Assembly: GCF_000219585.1 (NCBI RefSeq)
Contig: NC_015731.1
Span: 558,001 to 622,000, forward strand
Length of the DNA stretch: 64,000 nucleotides
Source of the DNA: Nitrosomonas sp. Is79A3
Lineage (GTDB): Bacteria > Pseudomonadota > Gammaproteobacteria > Burkholderiales > Nitrosomonadaceae
Direction of reading: 5' to 3'
The translations under genes were made by a program, and so were the position numbers. Shown one piece after another: positions 37,068-46,989 of the stretch; within the stretch, counting starts at the first letter, position 1, and every line of letters starts with the position of its first letter. The notes beneath the pieces were generated by a model. The model ran no database searches. It saw only the letters and a program-made list of their open reading frames with translations, and was not told where the DNA came from.

Positions 37068-38183
37068 ATGAATACACCCGTTGCGCCTTCTGTTGATGTC
37101 ATCATACCTGTCTATAATGCGCCAGAGTTGACAAAGCGGTGTATTGATTCTGCTGTCACTGTTCTGGGTCCGTCGATTAGGACTATTTATATTCAAGACG
37201 ATGCATCCGACACAGAGACTTGTGCGATGCTCGATCACTTGTGTTACCAGCAGCTTCATGTTTATCACGCGCCCGAAAATCAGGGGTTTGGCAAATCGGT
37301 CAATGACGCGGTGGCACGCTCGGATGCCGATTTGGTGCTCGTGCTTAATTCGGATACCGAAATTGACGAAAATTTCTTGCCGCTATTGTGCGAAGCTTTT
37401 GCGGCTGATCCGGAATTGGCGGTTATCAGTCCAGCGCATGACAATTCTGCCAGATCTAAACTGGATCGCTATCAACGCCGACCGGGGGGGTATATCGCCA
37501 CGTATCGCTTTCAAGGGTATGCTTTTTTAATCCGGCGCAATCTATTTGCCGCAATGGGCGGATTTGATGTGCAGTTTGGCCGGGGTTATTTTGAAGATAC
37601 TGATCTGGGACGTCGTTTGGTTCAGCAAGGATGGCGTATGGGTGTGCATCCGGATGCGTCCATCCACCATGCTGGGGGCGCATCGTTTGGACGCGGCCGG
37701 TCGTATCGGGTATTGGCGAAGCGTAACCGTGCATTATATCTTTCGCGTTATCCTGAAGCACGCCGCAATATTCTGCTGGTTTCAGGCCCCTACACATTGG
37801 CTGATTTATCTGTGCAACTGGCAGACTCAATTGATCAGGTGTTGCGGCAAGGTGGCGGCATTCATTGGCTGACACCCTTGCCATTACCCCAGTTATCTTG
37901 TCTGCAGATGCGGAACGGTACAGCAAGCATCAAAATGGCAATCGGACTGATGCTACGCGGCCGGTCTCGCGTGGACAAGCGTATTTCTGCAGTGTGGATT
38001 TTGCCGGGTGCACCCGTATTGTTGCAGATTCTATTAGTACTTTTTGCTCGTGTGCGTAACCTGGAAATACGGAAATGGGAAGCGGGGCAGTTTGAATTTG
38101 CCGGACGTTTATCAGATTCGCAGCAGGAATTTCCAGAGAAACCCGTATTAAAGCAAGAGATTATCAAACAGAATCTGGAATAA
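37068..38183 (+). CDS. Family 2 glycosyltransferase
   Basis: 371 residues. GT-A start VDVIIPVYNAPELTKRC, then QDDASDTETC, NSDTEIDENFLP with the DxD-type metal motif, and GRGYFEDTDLGRRL with the catalytic acidic residue. The C-terminal 110 residues are basic with one hydrophobic stretch (about 300-315). It is likely a rhamnosyl-type or similar transferase building the O-antigen or exopolysaccharide unit. Separated from the FkbM gene by the MITE. Confidence 0.88.
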   Translation: MNTPVAPSVDVIIPVYNAPELTKRCIDSAVTVLGPSIRTIYIQDDASDTETCAMLDHLCYQQLHVYHAPENQGFGKSVNDAVARSDADLVLVLNSDTEIDENFLPLLCEAFAADPELAVISPAHDNSARSKLDRYQRRPGGYIATYRFQGYAFLIRRNLFAAMGGFDVQFGRGYFEDTDLGRRLVQQGWRMGVHPDASIHHAGGASFGRGRSYRVLAKRNRALYLSRYPEARRNILLVSGPYTLADLSVQLADSIDQVLRQGGGIHWLTPLPLPQLSCLQMRNGTASIKMAIGLMLRGRSRVDKRISAVWILPGAPVLLQILLVLFARVRNLEIRKWEAGQFEFAGRLSDSQQEFPEKPVLKQEIIKQNLE

Positions 38184-38245
38184 TTGCAATGTTCAAGCAA
38201 TTCAAATTTAAAACGATTTATTGAAAACAGCCTTCAATTGGTTTT

Positions 38246-39439
38246 ATGCCAGCTAATATTACACATCAAGAATTGTTGGTAAGGTTTGCGCTAGTTCTCC
38301 TCTGCCTGGGGTTCTGGCGTAGCGAGGTGAATTATGTTTCTTTCCCGTTGCTCGGGATCGCTTGGGTATTAGACGGCGGTTTGTATCGATTAAGTCAGGC
38401 TATCAAAGAACCATTTGTACAGGCGATTCTTCTGTTATGCACGCTTTTGTTTTTAGGGTTGTTATGGAGTGAGTTGCTGGGAAACGGACGAATGAAATGG
38501 TTAAAGTACTTTATCCTATTGATTTTCATTCCATTCTACTCGCTGTTGAATAGAAAACGCCTGCCATGGGCGATAGGCGGGCTGGCGACAGGCTACTTGG
38601 GTGTTCTGTCTGTAGGGATCTATCAGTGGCTTGCCCTGGGAGTTCAGGGTATTCCGCTCGTGGGAATGTCTTATCTGAGTTTTTCAGCCATGCTTGGGGT
38701 TGGTGCAATAATGGCAGTTGGTTTTGCTGACATGAATCGGTCAAAGAAACTAGGGATATTGTTGTGGATTGTGGCGATTGCGTTAATATTTATTCAATTT
38801 CATCAGAATGGAAGAATTCTTCTGCTCGCAACGCTAATCGCTGTATTGCTTATGGCATTCTTGCGCTACAAAATAGAAATCAGAAAATTTATAGGTATTC
38901 TAATTTCCGTTTCGATAGTCACCGTGATTTTTGCTTATAACAGTCCTGTGTTTCAGGATAGATTAATTCAAGCAAAAAATGATATTGAATTGTTACAACA
39001 AGGTAATTACAGTTCTAGCTTAGGATATCGTCTTGCCATGTGGGATGTTGGACTGCACGCTATCGCTGAGCGCCCCCTGTCGGGCTATGGAACAGGTTCG
39101 CCTGAACGCTATTTCGACAATGCAATTTTGACGTACAAAAATGGCATATATAAGGATTTGCCGGAATTTCAGGAAACCTCCCATTATCATAATGATTGGA
39201 TCGAGATTGGTATGCATATCGGTGTTCCCGGTATGCTGGCTTTACTGTTTTTGTACTGGGGCTGGTACCAGGCGTTTAAGAGAAGCCGCTTAGCGATATT
39301 GGGTGCAGGATTGGTGAGTTATATTATTCTGGCAGGGTTTACCGATGCTTTTATTATTTTCAGCAGGACGCCGGTTCTTTTGTTGTTGATCACGGGGATT
39401 ATCATGAGCTGGCACAGACAAGTACCAGAGAGGATCTAA
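38246..39439 (+). CDS. O-antigen ligase-like polymer protein (WaaL/RfaL family)
   Basis: 397 residues with about ten membrane segments. The family pattern is a long periplasmic loop before the last helices, containing GYRLAMWDVGLHAIAERPLSGYGTGS and the HNDWIEIG motif (SHYHNDWIEIGM) with its conserved His. WaaL joins polymer to lipid A core. Members with this architecture can also be polymerases (Wzy). 7 bases before the next gene, so co-transcribed. Confidence 0.82.
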   Translation: MPANITHQELLVRFALVLLCLGFWRSEVNYVSFPLLGIAWVLDGGLYRLSQAIKEPFVQAILLLCTLLFLGLLWSELLGNGRMKWLKYFILLIFIPFYSLLNRKRLPWAIGGLATGYLGVLSVGIYQWLALGVQGIPLVGMSYLSFSAMLGVGAIMAVGFADMNRSKKLGILLWIVAIALIFIQFHQNGRILLLATLIAVLLMAFLRYKIEIRKFIGILISVSIVTVIFAYNSPVFQDRLIQAKNDIELLQQGNYSSSLGYRLAMWDVGLHAIAERPLSGYGTGSPERYFDNAILTYKNGIYKDLPEFQETSHYHNDWIEIGMHIGVPGMLALLFLYWGWYQAFKRSRLAILGAGLVSYIILAGFTDAFIIFSRTPVLLLLITGIIMSWHRQVPERI

Positions 39440-39446
39440 GCATATT

Positions 39447-40418
39447 ATGCAACCAGAACGAATTGGCACTGAAACAACCACTGTTTGTTATCTGTGCGGT
39501 AAGCAGGGAACGATAGTGTATCGTAATCTGGTGGATCGGCTTTTTGGCGCTCCCGGGGAATGGACGTTCAAAAAATGCACAGATGCCGATTGCGGTGTGG
39601 TCTGGTTAGATCCCAGGCCGACGATTGATGAGGTTGGCAAAGCTTACCAAAATTATTACACGCATGATCAATCTAGTTATGCACAACAAACACGGTTGGC
39701 TCGTATTGTTCGCAGCATTCTGCACACTCTGAGCATTAGCTTACTGGGGTTACGTAGCGAGCGCCGCCGTTATAAGTGTATGTATCTGAATAAAATAGCC
39801 CCAGGCCGGTTACTGGAGGTGGGTTGCGGCAACGGAAAACGATTGGCGCGAATGCGGGCTTTGGGTTGGGATGTCACAGGGCAGGAGATTGATCCGGTGG
39901 CCTCGGAGTATGTGCGTGAAGAAAAAGGTATTCCCGTCCATTTAGGGCCGCTTGAAACCATGGATACTCCCGGAGAATTTGATGTTGTGATTCTGAGTCA
40001 TGTCATTGAACATGTACATGATCCTGTTGCTTTGTTGAGGATGTGTCACCGTCTACTTAAAAAGAACGGTCTACTGGTATTGCTGACACCGAATGTTGCG
40101 AGCTATGGCCATCGCAAATTTGGGGCTGGCTGGCGTGGTCTTGAATCGCCTCGGCATATACATCTATTTACCTGTAAAACATTGGTTCGGCTTGCTCAAA
40201 AATCTGGTTTTAGCAATCCGAATTCTTGGACGACACCGATCGGTGCTTATGGGATTGGTCAAAGTAGCTCACCGTCAGCAGAAACTACTAAAGCAGGATG
40301 TCAGTGTATGACAACTCGTGATGTGTTGAGAGGATTCTGGTTTCAGCTGGCTGCGTACCTGGTTTTTCAATTCGATAAAAATTCCGGTGAGGAATCTGTG
40401 TTGATGGCGACAAAGTGA
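39447..40418 (+). CDS. SAM methyltransferase with N-terminal zinc-finger-like motif
   Basis: 323 residues. The N-terminal CYLCGKQG ... CTDADCGVVWLDPRP resembles the zinc-binding start of sugar C-methyltransferases. A class I SAM domain follows: LLEVGCGNGKRLARM, VTGQEID and VVILSHVIEHVHDPVALL, then LTPNVASYGHRKFG and ESPRHIHLFTCKTL. It resembles methyltransferases found in polysaccharide clusters. Substrate unknown. Downstream of the ligase in the same operon. Confidence 0.8.
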   Translation: MQPERIGTETTTVCYLCGKQGTIVYRNLVDRLFGAPGEWTFKKCTDADCGVVWLDPRPTIDEVGKAYQNYYTHDQSSYAQQTRLARIVRSILHTLSISLLGLRSERRRYKCMYLNKIAPGRLLEVGCGNGKRLARMRALGWDVTGQEIDPVASEYVREEKGIPVHLGPLETMDTPGEFDVVILSHVIEHVHDPVALLRMCHRLLKKNGLLVLLTPNVASYGHRKFGAGWRGLESPRHIHLFTCKTLVRLAQKSGFSNPNSWTTPIGAYGIGQSSSPSAETTKAGCQCMTTRDVLRGFWFQLAAYLVFQFDKNSGEESVLMATK

Positions 40419-40456
40419 ACAACTCTGTTCTGATCCGCTCTTATTAGGGAGGAAAA

Positions 40457-41140
40457 GTGATCGATTCTCAATCTCCGGTTATTCATGATTCAATTGAGAT
40501 AATTCCTGTTAATCCGGCAATTGATGACTATATGATCAGTTTATTAACACAAACTGATCATCCTGTTCTCATAGAAATGGAAAAATTTGCACAGCTAAGA
40601 AATTTTCCGATTGTTAATCGCTTGGTGGGTGTTTTTCTTGAAACACAAGCGAAAATGATTAACGCAAAGCGGGTATTTGAATTCGGCAGCGGTTATGGTT
40701 ATTCGGCTTACTGGTTTGCAAGGGCTGTTGGTGCCGATGGGTGTGTCATTTGCAGTGACGCTAATGACACGAATCGCGAACGCGCAGAAAAGTATCTTTC
40801 CACTGCTGCTTTATGGCAACGTATAGAATTCTGTGTGGATAGGGCGCAGGATGTTTTCGCACAGACTAATGGTCTATTTGATATTTGTTATAACGATGTG
40901 GATAAAGGCTATTATCCGGAAATCTGGCAAATGGCCAAGCATCGGATACGTCCCGGCGGGCTATATATTGCTGACAATGTGTTGTGGCATGGCCGTGTAG
41001 CCATGAAGAATTGCCCGGATGCTGAGTATGATTCAACAAAAGCGATTGTAGAACATAATCGGCTGATTTTTTCTGACCCGGATTTTGATACATTTATTAA
41101 TCCAACGCGCGATGGTGTCATCGTCGCGAGAAAGAAATAA
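40457..41140 (+). CDS. Class I O-methyltransferase (caffeoyl-CoA OMT-like)
   Basis: 227 residues. GTG start with a strong GGGAGG 7 bases upstream. SAM motif FEFGSGYGYSAYWFARAV, then VICSDANDTN and DICYNDVDKGYYPEIWQ with metal-binding acids, and GGLYIADNVLWHGRV. The family methylates catechol-type hydroxyls with a divalent metal. It may be the last gene of the polysaccharide operon or an unrelated gene; the 38-base gap allows either. Confidence 0.85.
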   Translation: MIDSQSPVIHDSIEIIPVNPAIDDYMISLLTQTDHPVLIEMEKFAQLRNFPIVNRLVGVFLETQAKMINAKRVFEFGSGYGYSAYWFARAVGADGCVICSDANDTNRERAEKYLSTAALWQRIEFCVDRAQDVFAQTNGLFDICYNDVDKGYYPEIWQMAKHRIRPGGLYIADNVLWHGRVAMKNCPDAEYDSTKAIVEHNRLIFSDPDFDTFINPTRDGVIVARKK

Positions 41141-41317
41141 TGCTAACCATGTTCAAGAAATGGTAACTGACTATGCGGATCTTCCGGTAGTATTGGTGTA
41201 ATTCTCATGGCAGTTTAATAGATTAATTGGTATAGTTAATATATCTCATTTGTAATAGAGCGGGCTGTTACAGTGCGCTTGTTGTTGTAATACATATTTT
41301 TTCAGGGAAATAATAAT

Positions 41318-41572
41318 ATGCAAATTCATGTTTATGATACTTATGTTAAAGCGAAAGACGGGCATACGATGCATTTTGACGTATTCACAGCGGTGAAGGA
41401 TGATCAGAAAGCGGTTGAGTATGCAAAGCAATGGCTTTCTACAATTGGCGAAGCGGACGCAACGGTCACCAGTAAGGAATGTAGCTTCTGTCATAGCCAG
41501 AGCGCACCTGCAAATGTGACTGATGAGATCAACAAGAATGGTTTTTACATTTACAAGATGGAAGGTTGTTAA
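41318..41572 (+). CDS. DUF2024 family protein
   Basis: 84 residues. MQIHVYDTYVKAKDGHTMHFDVF is the family start, and the KECSFCHSQSAP segment holds two Cys and one His that could bind a metal. Function unknown. It stands alone with 177 bases upstream and a TGCATCTTGAC-rich gap downstream. Confidence 0.8.
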   Translation: MQIHVYDTYVKAKDGHTMHFDVFTAVKDDQKAVEYAKQWLSTIGEADATVTSKECSFCHSQSAPANVTDEINKNGFYIYKMEGC

Positions 41573-41672
41573 TCATTGTTTGCTGATTGTAAGAATTTAG
41601 ATTTTAGATGCTGCATCTTGACTCTGATCAATCACTGAAATCGTATCGACCATCATACTCAAGGTTTCCGAA

Positions 41673-42188
41673 ATGAAGCATAAATTTAGAAAATTAATAA
41701 TAGCTGGTGCTGTTTTTACGTTGTGTAACTCGGTTCAAGCCGCAGAGCCAAAATTGATTGGTGAACACGGTGACTGGACGGCCTATATGTTTATGGAAAA
41801 CAATAACAAAGTTTGCTATATGGTGAGTAAGCCCAAGAAATCAGAAGGCAATTACTCAAAGCGCGGTGATGTATTTGCTTTAATTACCCATCGTCCTGCT
41901 GAGAAAAGTAAAAATGTTTTTAGTTATATTGCCGGTTATGCATACAAACCTGGCAGTGAAGCGACAGTTACAGTGAATAATCAAAGTTTTCGTCTTTTTA
42001 CTCAGGATGACTCAGCCTGGGCTTCTGATGAAGCAACCGATAATAAAATAACGGATGGTATAAAGCGCGGGAATTCATTGGTAATCAAGGGTGCATCAGC
42101 GCGCGGTACGGAAACAATCGATACTTTCGGATTGAGTGGCTCATCAGCAGCGCATAAGGCAATTTCATCTGAGTGTGGCGTGAAATAA
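41673..42188 (+). CDS. Exported IalB-like protein
   Basis: 171 residues. Signal peptide (LIIAGAVFTLCNSVQAA, cleaved around residue 23). The mature part shows the invasion-associated locus B pattern: GDWTAYMFMENNNKVCYMVSKPKK, then a beta-rich core FALITHRPAEKSKNVFSYIAGY. A Cys at the end (SECGVK) may pair with the first Cys. Members are periplasmic or outer-membrane proteins found well beyond pathogens; role here unknown. Confidence 0.75.
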   Translation: MKHKFRKLIIAGAVFTLCNSVQAAEPKLIGEHGDWTAYMFMENNNKVCYMVSKPKKSEGNYSKRGDVFALITHRPAEKSKNVFSYIAGYAYKPGSEATVTVNNQSFRLFTQDDSAWASDEATDNKITDGIKRGNSLVIKGASARGTETIDTFGLSGSSAAHKAISSECGVK

Positions 42189-42246
42189 ATTTATTAGGTT
42201 TGTCCCGGAATATCGAATCTGCCTTGTATCAATAACAGGAAAGTCT

Positions 42247-42591
42247 ATGCGTGACAAGATAGTTATTTATCAGAAGCCTACCTGCAGTAAATGTAGGGCG
42301 ACATTATCTCTGCTGAAAGAAAGTGGTGAAGAATTTGAATCGATCAATTATTATGAAACTCCTCTAACGATTGATAAATTGCGAGAGTTGGTTCAGAAGC
42401 TCAATTTGCCGGTACGTGATCTTTTGCGCAAAGATGAGCCATCTGCGGGAAACTTAGGTGCGGCATCGGATGACGAAATCATTAAAGCAATGGTGGAGAA
42501 TCCAGATCTGATTCAGCGCCCCATAGTCGTGCGTGGCAGCAAAGCGAGATTATGCAGACCGCCTGAGAACGTTATGGAATTGCTCAAGTAA
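42247..42591 (+). CDS. ArsC/Spx-family thioredoxin-fold protein
   Basis: 114 residues. The N-terminal active-site loop is YQKPTCSKCRATL (Cys13, Cys16). The RDLLRKDEPSAGN segment and PIVVRGSKARLCRPPENV match the ArsC/YffB branch. It may reduce arsenate with glutathione, but no ars genes are adjacent, so a general redox or unknown role is as likely. It converges on rplS, whose terminator follows. Confidence 0.75.
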   Translation: MRDKIVIYQKPTCSKCRATLSLLKESGEEFESINYYETPLTIDKLRELVQKLNLPVRDLLRKDEPSAGNLGAASDDEIIKAMVENPDLIQRPIVVRGSKARLCRPPENVMELLK

Positions 42592-42613
42592 ATATAAGTT
42601 ATATAAAACAGAT

Positions 42614-42647
42614 GATTCCGTACAGTGTGTCTAGAATGTACGGAATC
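42614..42647 (-). terminator. Terminator of the rpsP-rimM-trmD-rplS operon
   Basis: GATTCCGTACA (42614-42624) pairs exactly with TGTACGGAATC (42637-42647), an 11-bp stem with a 12-base loop. On the minus strand it is followed by ATCTGTTTTATA, giving a T-run. It lies 31 bases past the rplS stop. Confidence 0.85.
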
Positions 42648-42678
42648 CCTATTCCAATATATTTGATGGAACTACGAA

Positions 42679-43098
42679 CTATACAGCGGTTTCTTTCGCT
42701 GTATCCGATGAAGCGGAACTTGAATTTTTAGTGCTGCTAGCGCGAGCGGGTAATTTTTCACGGATACGTGCTGATTTTCCAGCGCGATCTCTAAGATAAT
42801 AAAGTTTTGCGCGGCAAACTGCGCCTCTCCGCTTGATTTCTATACTCGCTATCAATGGCGAGTATGTTTGAAAAGTGCGTTCTACGCCTTCACCACTTGA
42901 AATTTTACGAACTGTAAATGCGGAATTCAGACCACGGTTGCGTTTTGCTATCACAACACCCTCATAAGCCTGCACACGTTTGCGGTCGCCTTCAACAACA
43001 TTGACATTAACAATAACTGTATCTCCCGGGGAAAAAACAGGTATTTCTTTGTTAAGTCGCTTTATTTCTTCTGCTTCCAATTGTTCAATTAAGTTCAT
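42679..43098 (-). CDS. rplS: 50S ribosomal protein L19
   Basis: 139 residues. The core ([33 protein letters not shown]) is the L19 beta-barrel, which bridges the two subunits. A Ser/Lys-rich tail of about 25 residues extends past the usual length (typical L19 is about 115-130). It is the last gene of the operon. Confidence 0.96.
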   Translation of the reverse strand: MNLIEQLEAEEIKRLNKEIPVFSPGDTVIVNVNVVEGDRKRVQAYEGVVIAKRNRGLNSAFTVRKISSGEGVERTFQTYSPLIASIEIKRRGAVCRAKLYYLRDRAGKSARIREKLPARASSTKNSSSASSDTAKETAV

Positions 43099-43122
43099 GT
43101 CTTCTTCCCCTATTTGCAGATC

Positions 43123-43893
43123 TTACCTGGATTTACAGGATTGTTTAAATTCTTCCAAAAGTTTTTCTTCTTCTACTGTCATGCCATGCGCAAATTTTAA
43201 CTCAAATAAATCAGGCCGTTTTAACCATGTTCTGCCGAGCGCTTGTTGTAAGCGCCAGCGTCGAATATGCGCATGGTTTCCTGACATAAGTACCTCTGGC
43301 ACCTGGTTGCCTTTATATATCTCAGGGCGAGTATAGTGCGGGCAATCCAATAACCCATCAGCAAAAGAGTCCTGATTCGCGGATTCCGGATCACCTAATG
43401 TTCCTGGAATCTGTCTGACGATACAATCGATTAATACCATTGCAGCCAACTCGCCACCTGAGACAACATAATCGCCAATAGAAATTTCCATATCAACTTG
43501 GCGCATGATTAAGCGTTCATCTATGCCTTCATACCGCCCGCAGAGCAATATTAAGCCCGGGAGTGTGCTAAGTTGTTTGACCATTTCGTGATCAAGCCGC
43601 TTTCCCTGTGGTGTCAGATAGGCTGTCTGAGTTTTTTCAATACCCAATGCCTTTTGTCTTGCTTTAGCCTGAGTGATGGCATCTTCTAATGGTTGTGCCA
43701 TCATGACCATCCCCGGCCCTCCGCCATAAGGGCTGTCATCTACCGTACGATGATTGTCGTGAGTAAAGTCGCGCGGATTCCATGTGTTAAGTTGAAAGAT
43801 GGCGTTCCTATTCGCCTTCCCTATAACGCCATATTGCGTAATGGCATTAAACATTTCCGGAAATAATGTGATGACATCGCATTCAAACGCCAT
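43123..43893 (-). CDS. trmD: tRNA (guanine37-N1)-methyltransferase TrmD
   Basis: 256 residues. The knotted SPOUT fold motifs are present: [36 protein letters not shown] and [12 protein letters not shown]. It makes m1G37, which prevents frameshifting. It lies between rimM (11 bases) and rplS (24 bases) in the standard ribosomal operon. Confidence 0.97.
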   Translation of the reverse strand: MAFECDVITLFPEMFNAITQYGVIGKANRNAIFQLNTWNPRDFTHDNHRTVDDSPYGGGPGMVMMAQPLEDAITQAKARQKALGIEKTQTAYLTPQGKRLDHEMVKQLSTLPGLILLCGRYEGIDERLIMRQVDMEISIGDYVVSGGELAAMVLIDCIVRQIPGTLGDPESANQDSFADGLLDCPHYTRPEIYKGNQVPEVLMSGNHAHIRRWRLQQALGRTWLKRPDLFELKFAHGMTVEEEKLLEEFKQSCKSR

Positions 43894-43904
43894 TGCTTGT
43901 CACC

Positions 43905-44417
43905 TTAATAGTCTATACCCCAGTCAACCGTGATCCGAGAAAGCTTTAAATCAACTTTTACGATAATATGTTCGATAAAAGGGATGAGCCTTTCTTTTCC
44001 TTCTTGATCCATGCACTGTACGCGTAATACGTCATTCGCACCCGTTTCAAACAGACCTATCACCTTACCAAGTTCTTTGCCTTCTAAATTCACCACTTCA
44101 GTGCCAACTAAATCTGACCAATAGTAGCCGCTGTCCCCGTCTTCTGGTAAATCTGGCAATTGACTGCGTGGAACTGCTATTTGCATTCCTTTGAGCTTCA
44201 AAGCCTGTGTGCGGTCAGTGCATTCCTTTAGTCTTGCGTTTAATATGTTACCGTTAATATGCCCGGTTTCAACGCGCACTTCTTGCCATTCGTCATTTTC
44301 TTTTCTTAACCACCAAGATGGGTATTCCAGTAGTCCGTCAATATATTCAGTGTAAGGATTGACTTTTACCCAACCATGAATTCCAAAAGGGCCGATAATA
44401 TGACCCATTATCGCCAT
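43905..44417 (-). CDS. rimM: 16S rRNA processing factor RimM
   Basis: 170 residues from ATG 44417 (MAIMGHIIGPFGIHG); the open frame reaches 44600, but that would lie inside rpsP. The N-terminal RimM domain and the C-terminal PRC barrel (SGYYWSDLVGTEVVNLEG ... TGANDVLRVQ) are recognisable, as is the end LIPFIEHIIVKVDL. It helps mature the 30S head through binding S19. An internal ATG at 44408 is an alternative start. Confidence 0.92.
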   Translation of the reverse strand: MAIMGHIIGPFGIHGWVKVNPYTEYIDGLLEYPSWWLRKENDEWQEVRVETGHINGNILNARLKECTDRTQALKLKGMQIAVPRSQLPDLPEDGDSGYYWSDLVGTEVVNLEGKELGKVIGLFETGANDVLRVQCMDQEGKERLIPFIEHIIVKVDLKLSRITVDWGIDY

Positions 44418-44439
44418 CGGAACGACTGATTTATCTGTC

Positions 44440-44706
44440 TTAGCTATTTGCCGTCGCTTCTTTGCTGGTAGAAAATTGTTTGACCAACCGGGTTGCCGTT
44501 GTTGATAGCTGGGCACCTTGGGATTGCCAATATGCAACCCGATCCAGTTGAACCCGCAATGTTTCTTCACCACCGGTAGCTCTTGGGTTATAAAAGCCAA
44601 CGCGCTCTATAAACCGGCCGTCGCGTGCGTAGCGGGAATTTGCCACAACCATATTAAAAAACGGACGTTTTTTTGCGCCACCTCTTGCCAATCTGATAAT
44701 AACCAT
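44440..44706 (-). CDS. rpsP: 30S ribosomal protein S16
   Basis: 88 residues. [20 protein letters not shown] is the S16 N terminus, followed by [21 protein letters not shown] and [13 protein letters not shown]. First gene of the rpsP-rimM-trmD-rplS operon, divergent from the Fe-S protein gene across about 180 bases. Confidence 0.97.
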   Translation of the reverse strand: MVIIRLARGGAKKRPFFNMVVANSRYARDGRFIERVGFYNPRATGGEETLRVQLDRVAYWQSQGAQLSTTATRLVKQFSTSKEATANS

Positions 44707-44886
44707 ATTTTTGCCTATAAGCCTGTCTATAATTATGAAGCTTGAATTGAAATAACTTTTAATTTTACAGTAATTTCTGTAATTCTGACAAGTGATAAAA
44801 TAACCATACTCTTGCGGCTATAAGCTCTTAACCAGCAGAAATTAACAAACGCGTTAAACATACGCTTCTATAGTGGAATAGATAAA

Positions 44887-46173
44887 TTGCTCCCGAAGTT
44901 TTCCAAAGATTATATTATTCATGAATCAAACCAGTGTGTTTCATGTGGCTTATGTTTGCCGCATTGCCCAACTTATCGATTATTAAAATCAGAAGCTGAT
45001 TCTCCGCGGGGGCGTATTGTTTTGATGAACGGGGTTGTTAATGGACGCATTCCTTTGAATGCGCGATTTATTCTACATATGGATCGGTGCTTAACATGCC
45101 GGGCTTGCGAATCTGTTTGTCCGAATAATGTTTCCTATGGTCATTTAATTGATGAGACGCGTGCGTTGATTGCAGATCACTCAGAATCCATGACGGTCAT
45201 TCGAAAGTCAAGTGCGCGCAGTGTGTTGGAAAAGCAGCTGCTTACCCGGCCTGCACGCATAGATCGTTTGCGTCGATTGTTTTATTTTATACAGAAAAGC
45301 GGTTGGTTACGTTGGCTGCAAAAGCTGGACCAACTGGAGAAAAATAAATTATTTAAATTTATTGTGCAGCTTCCTTTGGTTAAGTTTCCTCTTGCAGCGA
45401 TTGTTGATGGGAAGCGTGCTCCGGGTAAGCTTTGGAGGGATATATATCCGGCGGAAGGTAAAAAGCGTGGTGAAGTCGGTTTGTTCTTGGGATGTGTGGC
45501 ACGAATAACGGATGTCTCGACATTAAATTCGAGCATCTATGTATTGAATCGCTTGGGTTATACCGTCCATATTCCAGCAGATCAAACTTGTTGTGGTGCC
45601 CTCCATCAGCATAGTGGCGCACTGAAACAAGCTGCTTTATTGGCACAACAAAACAAATCAGCTTTTTCCAGACTCAAAGCGGACACGATTATCAGTGCCG
45701 CATCGGGATGTGGTGTACAGTTGCTTGAATCCGGAGTAGTTGATGAGCGTAATTTGATTACAGACATCAGCCGGTTTCTGGCAACGGCTGAAGGATGGGA
45801 AAGAGTGAAAATAGCACCATTGCCGCAAAAAATTCTGGTGCATGATCCATGCAGTTTGCGTAATGTATTAAGGGATCAAGTGTATCCGTACAAATTGATT
45901 GCCCGTATACCTGGTGTGCAAATAGTGTCTCTACCAGGTAATGATCAATGCTGCGGTGCTGCGGGGACTTATTTCATGGATCAGCCTGAAATTGCGAGTA
46001 GTCTGCTGGAACCCAAACTATCTGCGGCGATGGATAGCGGTGCTCGACACCTAGTGACTTCGAATATTGGTTGCGCAATGCATATAGCAAATGGATTATA
46101 CGAAAAAGGAATAGACTTAGAAGTGTTGCACCCAGTTACATTATTGGCAAGACAAATGGGTTTGGAATTATAA
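44887..46173 (+). CDS. GlcF-like Fe-S oxidoreductase subunit
   Basis: 428 residues from TTG 44887; no ATG is usable upstream in frame. Two 4Fe-4S ferredoxin motifs lie near the N terminus (Cys17, 20, 23, 27 in CVSCGLCLPHCP, and CLTCRACESVCP), then two CCG domains (GLFLGCVARITD ... TCCGALHQHSG, and HDPCSLRNVL ... QCCGAAGTY). This is the glycolate oxidase iron-sulfur subunit pattern. No GlcD or GlcE gene is adjacent, so its partner is elsewhere or different. Confidence 0.83.
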   Translation: MLPKFSKDYIIHESNQCVSCGLCLPHCPTYRLLKSEADSPRGRIVLMNGVVNGRIPLNARFILHMDRCLTCRACESVCPNNVSYGHLIDETRALIADHSESMTVIRKSSARSVLEKQLLTRPARIDRLRRLFYFIQKSGWLRWLQKLDQLEKNKLFKFIVQLPLVKFPLAAIVDGKRAPGKLWRDIYPAEGKKRGEVGLFLGCVARITDVSTLNSSIYVLNRLGYTVHIPADQTCCGALHQHSGALKQAALLAQQNKSAFSRLKADTIISAASGCGVQLLESGVVDERNLITDISRFLATAEGWERVKIAPLPQKILVHDPCSLRNVLRDQVYPYKLIARIPGVQIVSLPGNDQCCGAAGTYFMDQPEIASSLLEPKLSAAMDSGARHLVTSNIGCAMHIANGLYEKGIDLEVLHPVTLLARQMGLEL

Positions 46174-46242
46174 TGAAAACCAGTTTTTATCGGGTGTAGG
46201 CAGGTCAGAATTTAAGTGTACCTGAATCTCTAAATATCGGCC

Positions 46243-46248
46243 TATAAT
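46243..46248 (+). promoter_or_regulatory. Possible -10 element for coq7
   Basis: TATAAT 37 bases ahead of the coq7 ATG. The matching -35 region is poor, so this is only a candidate promoter. Confidence 0.35.
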
Positions 46249-46284
46249 GGATGCATAATTCTATCGATTTACGAAGTAAAGACT

Positions 46285-46911
46285 ATGATTAATATTGATA
46301 AGCTTATCATTGGTTTTGACAGTGCCTTACGCACTCTGCTGACGCCAGCTCAAACTTTGCGGTCTGTCCCCGGTAGTGAATTGCCGGAAGCTGAATTGAC
46401 GGATATGGAGAAACGGCTATCGTGTGCATTAATGCGTGTGAATCATGTGGGTGAAGTCTGTGCGCAAGCGCTGTATCAAGGACAAGGATTAACGGCGCGT
46501 AATGAAACAGTACAGCAAACATTGATGCAGGCTGCACGTGAAGAAACAGAGCATCTGGCTTGGACGGAGCGCCGTATCGCTGAACTGGGCGGACGTAAAA
46601 GCTTACTCAATCCACTTTGGTATGGCGGATCTTTTGCCATTGGTGTTGTGGCGGGAATGCTGGGAGATAAATGGAATTTAGGATTCCTGGCTGAGACGGA
46701 GCACCAAGTTGGGGCGCATTTAGGCAGTCATTTGCTGCTTCTGCCTCATAATGACGAGAAAAGCCGTGCCATTGTGACGCAGATGAAAATTGATGAAGCC
46801 AGTCATGCGACCATGGCGTTATCATATGGCGGCGCAGAATTGCCGCTACCGGTAAAGTTCACGATGAAACTTGGATCAAAAGTAATGACTCAAACAGCAT
46901 ATTGGGTTTGA
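46285..46911 (+). CDS. coq7: Ubiquinone hydroxylase Coq7 (diiron)
   Basis: 208 residues. Carboxylate-bridged diiron motifs are visible: [45 protein letters not shown] and [12 protein letters not shown]. The enzyme carries out the C6 hydroxylation in ubiquinone synthesis, replacing UbiF in many betaproteobacteria. It is single-gene, followed by yqgE with about 75 bases between. Confidence 0.92.
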   Translation: MINIDKLIIGFDSALRTLLTPAQTLRSVPGSELPEAELTDMEKRLSCALMRVNHVGEVCAQALYQGQGLTARNETVQQTLMQAAREETEHLAWTERRIAELGGRKSLLNPLWYGGSFAIGVVAGMLGDKWNLGFLAETEHQVGAHLGSHLLLLPHNDEKSRAIVTQMKIDEASHATMALSYGGAELPLPVKFTMKLGSKVMTQTAYWV

Positions 46912-46989
46912 GCGTGGCATAAATTTATAATTTGTCGAGCAAGAAGAGAAATCAGAGCGATCAAGCAATCAGTGAAGAAAATTTCTGCA

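Noticed and set aside
41141..41317. Possible terminator after the O-methyltransferase
   Set aside because: No stem longer than about 5 bp with a T-run was found, so no claim is made.
44418..44600. Longer N terminus for rimM
   Set aside because: It overlaps rpsP in another frame, and RimM begins near MGHIIGPFGIHG.
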